DNA of 20,295 nt, from contig JBGSKY010000030.1 in the NCBI GenBank assembly GCA_041740995.1, forward strand, positions 1-20,295, read 5' to 3'. Source of the stretch: JBGSKY01 sp041740995 (GTDB lineage: Bacteria; Planctomycetota; Planctomycetia; Pirellulales; Pirellulaceae). Position numbers and translations under genes: made by a program. Positions 14,228-20,295 of this stretch are shown here, in pieces (positions within the stretch are counted from its first letter, which is position 1; each line of letters opens with the position of its first letter). The notes under the pieces are model-generated. The model worked only from the letters and a program-made list of their open reading frames with translations. It had not been told where the DNA came from and made no database searches.

Positions 14228-16681
14228 ATGGGTTTAGCGTCGTCATTGAGTACATCGCTCACAGGTCTAAACGCTGCTGAAGCACAAATCGATGTGCTTG
14301 GAAACAACCTCGCCAACTCACAGACGGTTGGCTTCAAATCTTCTGACGTGGTCTTCGCGACCCAGTTCCTGCAAACCCTCTCGCTGGGTGCTTCGCCAAC
14401 GGCCAACAATGGTGGCACGAATCCTCGCCAAACGGGTCTCGGCGTTTCGGTTGCGAGTATCAATCAAAACTTCAGTCAGGGCACGATTGAGATCAGCAGC
14501 AACCCATCTGACTTGGCGATTCAAGGCGACGGTTTTTTCCAGGTCGAGGGTACCCAGGGTGAGACGCTCTATACGCGTAACGGTGTTTTCCGATTGAACG
14601 CTGCGAACGAGCTGGTCACTTCGACTGGCAACCGATTGTTGGGTTACGGAGTCGATGAAAAGTTCAACATTGAAACTTCTGATAAAGTGCCTCTGACCGT
14701 TCCGTTGGGAAGCGAAGCAGTTGCGAAAGCGACAACCGTTGTTTCCTTGCAAGGTACGCTGTCAGCCCAAGGTGACATCGCGAACGTTTCGGAAGTCGTT
14801 CAAAGCGCAATCCTGGGTGACAGTGCGATTCCGCGGCCAAGCGGCAGTGGAGTCACACTTACCTCTTCTAACAAACCAAGCATCTCAGCAATCACCACGG
14901 CGCAAACGGACAGCGGCGGTACACACGCAGAAGGCTCGGTCTACACCTACCGGTTGGCGTTCGTCGACTCAGCGGGCAAAGAAAGCACTGTAAGTGATGG
15001 GATAACTGTTACTGTACCAACAGGCAATGGTGCTGCCGACAATACGATCACGCTGAATAATTTGCCAACTGGCGGAACACAATACTCCCAACTTCGCGTT
15101 TATCGGACCGCTGCTGGTGGCAGCGATTCCTTCTTTCTTGGCAACGCGACGCCAGGCGGAAGTTTTGTCGACAACAACTCAACGCCACTATCTACGACAG
15201 CACTTCAAGACACCAACCTAACAGGCAATTATTCTTACCTGATCACTTACTATAAGAGTGGTGAAGGCGAGTCGCGGCCGAGCGAGTTGGTTGGACCATT
15301 CAACGTTGCAAACGGCCGCGTATTTCTCGGCAATTTGCCGACGCCGCCATCGCCGGGTTCTTCTGGCGGTTTCCCTGCATACGATGAGATTCGGATTTAC
15401 AGAAACGTCTCAAACGACCCAAACAGCTATTACTTACTTGACACGGTCGCACCAGGAATCAACTACACCGATAGCAAGTCCGATGCGCAAATAAGTAACC
15501 TCAGCATTGCAACTAACAAGAGGGTCGATCTTGACGGTCCAAAGGTCAATAGCAACACACTGCTCGTTAACGTCACTCGGCGCGACGGGTTCGAATACAA
15601 TAAGCCGTTCGTTGAAGGCACATTGACTTTTGCAGCACGAAAAGGTGGACGAAAAACGCCTGACGCGACGTTTCAGATCACCTCGACAACCACTATTCAA
15701 GATTTAAATCAATTCATTCAACAAAGTGTTGGTATTCAGACTGACAGCAACGACGCAGTCAACCCGATCGTTGCGTCCAAAAACAATATTGCCGGTGAGA
15801 CCGGAACTCTTTTCCCTGGTTCATACATCAGTGATGGACGCATTCGTTTTGTAAGCAACACGGGTGTCGACAACGCAATTGATATCGATCTGACTAGCTT
15901 TAGGATCAAAGAACCAAACGGAAATATTCAATCCGCAAACTTGGCTTTCGGTTCAATACAGACTGCCGTTGGCCGAAGTGCGACCGCTGATTTCGTTGCC
16001 TATGATTCGCTTGGACTACCAATAGGCGTTCGACTGACGACTGTTCTTGAGAGCCGAGACGATACCAATACAACGTACCGCTGGTATGCCGATTCACGCG
16101 ATAACACTTCGCGAAACAGCAGCACTACCTCGGTCGGGACTGGGCTGATTAAGTTTGACGGAAATGGCAACTTCGTATCGGCTACTAATGCAACCATCGC
16201 GGTTCAGCGTGATGGCTTGCCAAGCGATAAGCCGCTGGAGTTCGAACTTGATTTTTCGACTGTCAGCGGTTTGGCTGCTGACACTTCGACCATCGCGGCC
16301 TCGCGTCAGGACGGTTCGCCTCCCGGCGTTTTGACGAGCTATGTTATCGGTGAAGACGGAACGATTCGTGGCGTTTTCAGCAACGGAGTTTCGCGTGACT
16401 TGGGCCAAATCCGCTTAGCTCGTTTTAGTAACAACAACGGCTTGGAACAACGCGGTCAGAACCTTTACGCACAAGGCATCAATACAGGCTTGCCTATCGA
16501 AGGTCGTCCCGGCGAGAACGGGATCGGAACCGTTTCGTCAGGTGCACTGGAACTGTCCAACACTGACGTCGGTGGCGACTTGGTCAATCTTGTACTTGCC
16601 AGCACGCAGTATCGTTCTAACGCCCGAGTTATCACAACGACCCAGCAATTGTTTGACGAACTGTTAAACCTACGTCGATAG
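14228..16681 (+). CDS. flgE: Flagellar hook protein FlgE with tandem fibronectin-III-like insertion
   Basis: FlgE polymerises into the flagellar hook. The N-terminus has the rod/hook signature (SLSTSLTGLNAAEAQIDVLG, then NNLANSQTVGFKSSD) and the D0/D1 motif LAIQGDGFFQV, and the C-terminus has the matching helix (LVNLVLASTQYRSNARVITT, QQLFDELLNLRR). SADFVAYDSLG-like sequence near 586-596 (TADFVAYDSLGLPIGVRL) matches the FlgE D2 region. At 817 residues it is about twice the enterobacterial length. The excess includes two similar modules at about 219-330 and 331-426, each with a Y-x-Y-x-x-x-Y/F opening strand, G-x-E-S, an LPTGG- or LP-type turn, an R-V/I-Y-R strand and a closing D-N/S. GGAG lies just before the ATG. 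It is the last intact flagellar gene before the IS relic. Confidence 0.93.
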   Translation: MGLASSLSTSLTGLNAAEAQIDVLGNNLANSQTVGFKSSDVVFATQFLQTLSLGASPTANNGGTNPRQTGLGVSVASINQNFSQGTIEISSNPSDLAIQGDGFFQVEGTQGETLYTRNGVFRLNAANELVTSTGNRLLGYGVDEKFNIETSDKVPLTVPLGSEAVAKATTVVSLQGTLSAQGDIANVSEVVQSAILGDSAIPRPSGSGVTLTSSNKPSISAITTAQTDSGGTHAEGSVYTYRLAFVDSAGKESTVSDGITVTVPTGNGAADNTITLNNLPTGGTQYSQLRVYRTAAGGSDSFFLGNATPGGSFVDNNSTPLSTTALQDTNLTGNYSYLITYYKSGEGESRPSELVGPFNVANGRVFLGNLPTPPSPGSSGGFPAYDEIRIYRNVSNDPNSYYLLDTVAPGINYTDSKSDAQISNLSIATNKRVDLDGPKVNSNTLLVNVTRRDGFEYNKPFVEGTLTFAARKGGRKTPDATFQITSTTTIQDLNQFIQQSVGIQTDSNDAVNPIVASKNNIAGETGTLFPGSYISDGRIRFVSNTGVDNAIDIDLTSFRIKEPNGNIQSANLAFGSIQTAVGRSATADFVAYDSLGLPIGVRLTTVLESRDDTNTTYRWYADSRDNTSRNSSTTSVGTGLIKFDGNGNFVSATNATIAVQRDGLPSDKPLEFELDFSTVSGLAADTSTIAASRQDGSPPGVLTSYVIGEDGTIRGVFSNGVSRDLGQIRLARFSNNNGLEQRGQNLYAQGINTGLPIEGRPGENGIGTVSSGALELSNTDVGGDLVNLVLASTQYRSNARVITTTQQLFDELLNLRR

Positions 16682-16688
16682 TCTCGAT

Positions 16689-16728
16689 AAGCTATTGTAA
16701 TTCGCGTCGCCATATTTCTTCATAGCTT
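16689..16728 (+). terminator. Candidate terminator after flgE
   Basis: AAGCTAT at 16689-16695 pairs with ATAGCTT at 16722-16728, followed by TTTATT. The 26-base loop and seven-pair AU-rich stem make it weak. A compact hairpin, TCCTAA-GCTAT-TTAGGA, follows at 16748-16764 but has no U tract. Confidence 0.3.
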
Positions 16729-16945
16729 TTTATTCGCTTATGCTAGGTCCTAAGCTATTTAGGAATCGTCCTGACTCGTTTTCCGTATTTGACGATTTGA
16801 TGGCAGATCAAAATTGCCACGTTTTACGCTCCGAAAGAGTCCAGCAGGATCTATCTAGCCACCATGTGGGTTCATATCCCGAATGTCGCAAGGTTAAGGT
16901 TTGTGGATGCTTCGGCGGCTATTTTTTTATTGATAGTTACGCAAA

Positions 16946-17002
16946 GGGCTTCCCTGCCGCAGAATGGTTTTGACAACAGCCACACCGCATGCAAGGAAGC
17001 CC
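16946..17002. repeat. 12-bp imperfect inverted repeat inside the transposase relic
   Basis: GGGCTTCCCTGC at 16946-16957 is the near reverse complement of GCAAGGAAGCCC at 16991-17002, with one mismatch and a 33-base loop. It could fold as an RNA hairpin or be a scar of a later insertion; I see no terminal inverted repeat pair for the whole element. Confidence 0.45.
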
Positions 17003-17349
17003 AAAATATGCTCGCGTTAAGTCTCAAGCCAGCCAATAACCCTTCATGACCAGCCAAGCTTAACACCGCTATCCAGTTCGGTGCCACGACTGGCGAAAAG
17101 ACGCTTTTTCGTCAAATGTTCGTCAGCTTTAAACGCGGCGATATATTGATCGCTGACAGCAACTATGAGTGTTATCGCCGCCTAGCAGCGTTCAAGGCCA
17201 AGGGCATGGACATGATCTGTGACAAGAACGGTTCGCGGCAATCACCATTCAACGGTCGCTGCGAAGTGATGCAAGAAACGACGAAAACATTGACTCGTCC
17301 AGGCTTTGATAAAACTAGATTTACGCAAGAGCAATGGGAGTCGTGACCC

Positions 17350-17372
17350 AAGACACTCAAGACACTCAAGAC
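17350..17372. repeat. 9-bp tandem repeat, about 2.5 copies
   Basis: AAGACACTC is repeated directly at 17350-17358 and 17359-17367, followed by a partial AAGAC. It keeps the transposase frame and probably arose by slippage after the gene died. Confidence 0.8.
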
Positions 17373-17718
17373 GCGAATCATGCGTTGCATAGTTGGGAGA
17401 CAAAAAGAAGTCATTCTCGTGACGACCCTGCTGGACCGGAAAATCTATCCTGCAAAGGAAATTTTCAAGATCTATAAAATGCGGTGGGAATGCGCGATCT
17501 TCTTCAGATTCTTCGAGCAGTTTCTTGGCTGCAATCATTTGATCAGCCATAGCCAAAACGGAATTGGGATTCAAGCGTGCTGCCCGATTATCGCCTGTCT
17601 ATCGACCAACCTTTGGACCGGTCGCAAGCCGATCAAGCGGAACTACGAGATGCTCTGCTATAACTTCATAGGCTTAGCCAACGAAGCAGAATTGATCGCT
17701 CACCTTCTAAAGCTGTAG

Positions 17719-18485
17719 GCACAGGACGAGGCCAATGCGAAAAAAATCTAAGCAGCGTTTCAGGGAGCATTCTTGACATGCTTGGCCCTGGGGTTGAGGC
17801 TGCGCAATGATCAATCTCATGATCACTATCGATGCCAATATCGCTGCTCAGATAGTTAATAGTTTGACCTGCCAGTCTGTCACGCACTCAAAAGTTGAAT
17901 CGCATCGCATTAAGCAATCGATGGGCCGAACTGTTGATTGGGACGCGAACTATTGATTGGGACGAGGATTTATTTGACCGGTTTTGCGAGTTCAACCCCC
18001 ATCTCATTTTATTCGCCCCATGGGATCGAGAGCGTCCCAGGAGCGACTTTTTGTGACTTTTTCAAGCAGATTCGATTGATCTCCATAACAAGTTCGCTAG
18101 GTCAATAAAAACTGTTCTACCGGGGCCGTACTTTGGTCGGCCGTGTCTGAGACCTCGATAGGGCGAAAACGCGAAAAGCATCAGAATTATTCTTGCATTC
18201 GAGTTGCGAAGGAGTTCTACTTCCCTCGATACCTGTCCTCCGAGTTCAACGTGCTCATCACTGAGTCTTATATCTTCTCGGGAGCAGGAAGAGGAATTGG
18301 CAAAGCAGCGAAGAGCGGCGTTGGTAAATCGGGCATTCACCGACGCCATTGCACATCCGTTGAGCAAATTCGCATACTATTCTTCGATTGCGCCAGTTTC
18401 TCCCACCTAACATTAGCAGCATCGACAGCCAGCCAAGAATCTTCATCAATCAACAAGCTGGAAAACTCAACTGAAGTAACCCGTT
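17719..18485. other. Degenerate region between the IS relic and the secreted-protein gene
   Basis: No confident gene is visible in these 767 bases. Codons directly after the transposase TAG still look protein-like (AQDEANAKKI, stop, AAFQGAF), probably more transposase tail. On the minus strand a frame from an ATG at 18446 to 18258 starts like a signal peptide (MKILGWLSMLLMLGG), and a second frame (18367-18062) continues past it in another phase. Together they might be a frameshifted dead gene, but I recognise no family. The stretch just before 18486 would have to contain the promoter of the secreted-protein gene; only a weak TGAAG ribosome site is seen. Confidence 0.4.
17927..17964. repeat. 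19-bp direct tandem duplication
   Basis: CGAACTGTTGATTGGGACG at 17927-17945 is followed immediately by CGAACTATTGATTGGGACG at 17946-17964, with one mismatch. There are only two copies, in non-coding DNA. Confidence 0.9.
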
Positions 18486-20246
18486 ATGATTCGAATCTTT
18501 GCTTTTCTGTTCTTGTTATTTTCAAATTACACCTCAGCTCACGCACAAGATTCGTCAGCAAAGACGAAGGCAGAAATCGATAGCCTCGAAAAAAAATTGC
18601 GAGAAGGCGCTCCAGGAAGTTTCGACTGGAACGCGCATAACTCACTGCGGCACCTTTACCTCGGGGTCGATCCGGCAAAATCTCTTTATCATGTGGATAC
18701 TATTTTTGAAAATAGCCCATTTGATGAATATACCTTGATGACAATCGGTGCTAGAGAGAAAGATAAAAAGATTGCCATCCAGCGTCTTTCGGATTTGGCT
18801 CAGCAGTATCCGCAGTACCAACATCTTGTGGCGACATGTTGGGCGGAAGCAGGTAAGCTCGCTGACAACGCGAAAGATAGGCAGGCTTATTTTGATAAAG
18901 CCATAGCCGCTTCAGCTAATCTAACTGCGATTAAGGAGCATCTTGAAGACTATCAATGGTTTAAACTTAGTCGCGAACGAACTTGGCCAGCAAAGATTTT
19001 ACCGCCGAAGGATTTGTCTACGCGTCCTGGACCGTGGAGTGATCCAACGTATACCAAGATTTGGCCAAATCAAACTAGCCGAGCAAATAGTGATCCATGG
19101 TTGGCTCAACATCATGACGAGATTCGGCTCATGCGACCTCGATTGCTGATCATTAATTTTTCAAATGAGCATTCGACAGCTCATCTTAAAAAGTTAACTT
19201 ACCAACTGATAAATGCCCTAGCGGAAAGCAGCCGCTATCATGGCTATAAAGATCCAGATGCACCTATATTTCTTGACTACCAAGTTCTAAAGGTTGTTGA
19301 TCTACGTGATCGTGATCGAAAGTTTGACGACAGCCGAGTCACTCCAAACAAGACGCCTGGAAAGAAAACGCCGTTCAATCTAAAGTATCGAAGTTTCTTT
19401 AACGATGAGTTCGCTCGGTACTATGGAATTCCTGATCCCGAAGACCGTACGCGTTTCTTGCGACTGAACGAACTATTGGATGGAGGCTACGTGCACGAAG
19501 TTTGGTGCTTTTTTTCTAGTGGCAAAGGAGCGCTTACAAGTGGCTACGAAGTCGTCGAAGAGAAACCTCGCTACGATAATCAATTCCAGAAAATTGGCGA
19601 CGAATGGATTCAGGCGGGTAACGGAGGCGATCCCCAACAGCCGTGGGTCGGACGAAGTTGTCGAATTAATTTTCTCGATTGCACACGTGGAATTGGGTGT
19701 GGGATGGAGAATCTTGCACATGGACTCGAACGTTTTGCTACATCGAACGCTATACCATACTTCTCGGAATACTTCGTCGACTATTGTGACTTTAACTTCA
19801 AGGCACGCTACAACCTCCCCGTGGATAGCTTCTACCAAATTCAAACAGACAAGGGAAATCGTTACGAAAGTTCAGAACTCGTAAGATTTAAAAGTCCTAA
19901 TGAGTTGAGTTTTTTTCACAATGGAAGTGAGCACCAGGTCAGCAATTATATTGCTCATGGAGGTAATGCCCATTTTCCTCCGAATGGACGCAACCATTAT
20001 GATTTGCAGAATACGGAACCTGTTTTATCAACAATAGAAGACTGGCGCATTGGGAGTGGAGCGAATGGGGAAGACATTGCAAAGCCTTTCACTAATCGCG
20101 CTTTCATTGGGTACAACGACATAGCGCCAGATTGCATGGGTTCTTGGTTGGTGTATTGGCGACAAAATATGCCGGGTTTAGACAACAAGCAAAAGGACAA
20201 GCTTGGTAAGCCCATGAAAAACTGGATTCCGTTCCTTTTCTATTAG
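18486..20246 (+). CDS. Secreted protein of unknown function, 586 residues
   Basis: I cannot assign a function. The protein has a clear signal peptide (MIRIFAFLFLLFSNYTSAHA, cleavage before QDSS), so it is exported. Residues 25-150 look all-helical and TPR-like (RLSDLAQQYPQYQHLVATCW, AYFDKAIAASANLTAIKEHL). From about 205 a globular domain begins with RPRLLIINFSNEH, and HEVWCFFSSG follows near 340. A dense region near 390-420 reads SCRINFLDCTRGIGCGMENL and AHGLERF, holding three of the Cys residues and a His. The C-terminus has a striking aromatic and polar stretch: AHGGNAHFPPNGRNHYDLQN, STIEDWRIGSG and IAPDCMGSWLVYWRQNMPGL. Such motifs suggest a conserved bacterial family with an enzyme-like or sugar-binding site, but that is inference. 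The gene stands alone on its strand, after the IS relic, and ends 49 bases before the window edge. Confidence 0.8.
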   Translation: MIRIFAFLFLLFSNYTSAHAQDSSAKTKAEIDSLEKKLREGAPGSFDWNAHNSLRHLYLGVDPAKSLYHVDTIFENSPFDEYTLMTIGAREKDKKIAIQRLSDLAQQYPQYQHLVATCWAEAGKLADNAKDRQAYFDKAIAASANLTAIKEHLEDYQWFKLSRERTWPAKILPPKDLSTRPGPWSDPTYTKIWPNQTSRANSDPWLAQHHDEIRLMRPRLLIINFSNEHSTAHLKKLTYQLINALAESSRYHGYKDPDAPIFLDYQVLKVVDLRDRDRKFDDSRVTPNKTPGKKTPFNLKYRSFFNDEFARYYGIPDPEDRTRFLRLNELLDGGYVHEVWCFFSSGKGALTSGYEVVEEKPRYDNQFQKIGDEWIQAGNGGDPQQPWVGRSCRINFLDCTRGIGCGMENLAHGLERFATSNAIPYFSEYFVDYCDFNFKARYNLPVDSFYQIQTDKGNRYESSELVRFKSPNELSFFHNGSEHQVSNYIAHGGNAHFPPNGRNHYDLQNTEPVLSTIEDWRIGSGANGEDIAKPFTNRAFIGYNDIAPDCMGSWLVYWRQNMPGLDNKQKDKLGKPMKNWIPFLFY

Positions 20247-20295
20247 CAACCGAAATCTGTTCGAATTGATCGTGATGGCGACAAACGTAGCGAAG

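Larger units (their letters stand above)
16808..17718 (+). pseudogene. Decayed IS4-type DDE transposase with internal deletion and in-frame stops
   Basis: One reading frame carries scattered IS4-family (DDE_Tnp_1) features. The N-terminal part has IYLATMWVHIPNVARL and FDNSHTACKEAQNML, which align by eye with the family's LWxFLxQVL and TGAYCxARxxLP regions. The central part has TGEKTLFRQMF, then RGDILIADSNYECYRRLAAF, matching the second catalytic Asp region. The C-terminal part has EVILVTTLLD and IYKMRWECAIFFRFFEQFLG, matching the Y-x2-R-x3-E-x6-K signature with both Glu and Lys lost (Ala and Glu instead). In-frame TGA codons occur at 17047 and 17344. About 150-200 residues that should hold the first catalytic Asp are missing near 17045. 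A 9-bp tandem duplication follows the second stop. Further family-like codons after the TAG at 17716 suggest the original gene ran on. Confidence 0.75.

Noticed and set aside
17666..17887. Minus-strand gene at the end of the transposase relic
   Set aside because: No ribosome site or recognisable motif, and it overlaps the decayed transposase tail.

Overview
This 20.3 kb window looks like chromosomal DNA of a planctomycete, most likely of the Pirellulales. Family-level recognition points that way, with no database search behind it: Tat-leader TIM-barrel isomerases, a BlaI-type repressor, a DUF4832 protein, a secreted Fes-type esterase, and a flagellar cluster with a very long FliK, a short FlgD and a large FlgE. 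Coding sequence has moderate GC by eye, several genes appear to use GTG or TTG starts, and many lack a clear Shine-Dalgarno sequence.

Layout. (1) 92-2898, plus strand: a Tat-exported sugar-phosphate isomerase/epimerase-like protein, a DJ-1/PfpI protein with its own Tat-like leader, and a YitT/DUF2179 membrane protein. (2) 3192-5277, minus strand: a secreted DUF4832 protein followed by a BlaI/MecI-type repressor with a perfect TACA-N2-TGTA operator in front of it. The repressor's 3' end looks rearranged. (3) 5408-6692: a secreted esterase (plus), divergent from the DUF4832 gene and overlapping tail to tail with a small three-helix membrane protein gene (minus). (4) 7011-16681, plus strand: a flagellar cluster fliG-fliH-fliI-fliJ-motE-like-fliK-flgD-flgE. 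It covers rotor switch, export ATPase with its regulator and chaperone, a stator- or scaffold-associated coiled-coil protein, hook-length ruler, hook cap and hook. (5) 16682-18485: decayed DNA with an IS4-type transposase relic carrying several in-frame stops and a large internal deletion, plus short repeats. (6) 18486-20246, plus strand: a secreted 586-residue protein of unknown function.

The flagellar genes form one functional unit. FliH, FliI and FliJ make the export ATPase complex, FliK, FlgD and FlgE build and measure the hook, and FliG belongs to the rotor. Genes usually found beside them (fliE, fliF, motA, motB, fliL, fliM, fliN) are not in the window. The cluster starts abruptly at fliG and stops at flgE, where the IS relic begins.

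The features most worth a second look are a tandem pair of fibronectin-III-like modules inside FlgE, a FliG whose C-terminal torque residues are mostly replaced, the apparent junction at the 3' end of the blaI-like gene with its paired operator sites, and the conserved-looking secreted protein at the right end. I did not find a clearly new multi-gene system, RNA genes or CRISPR arrays.
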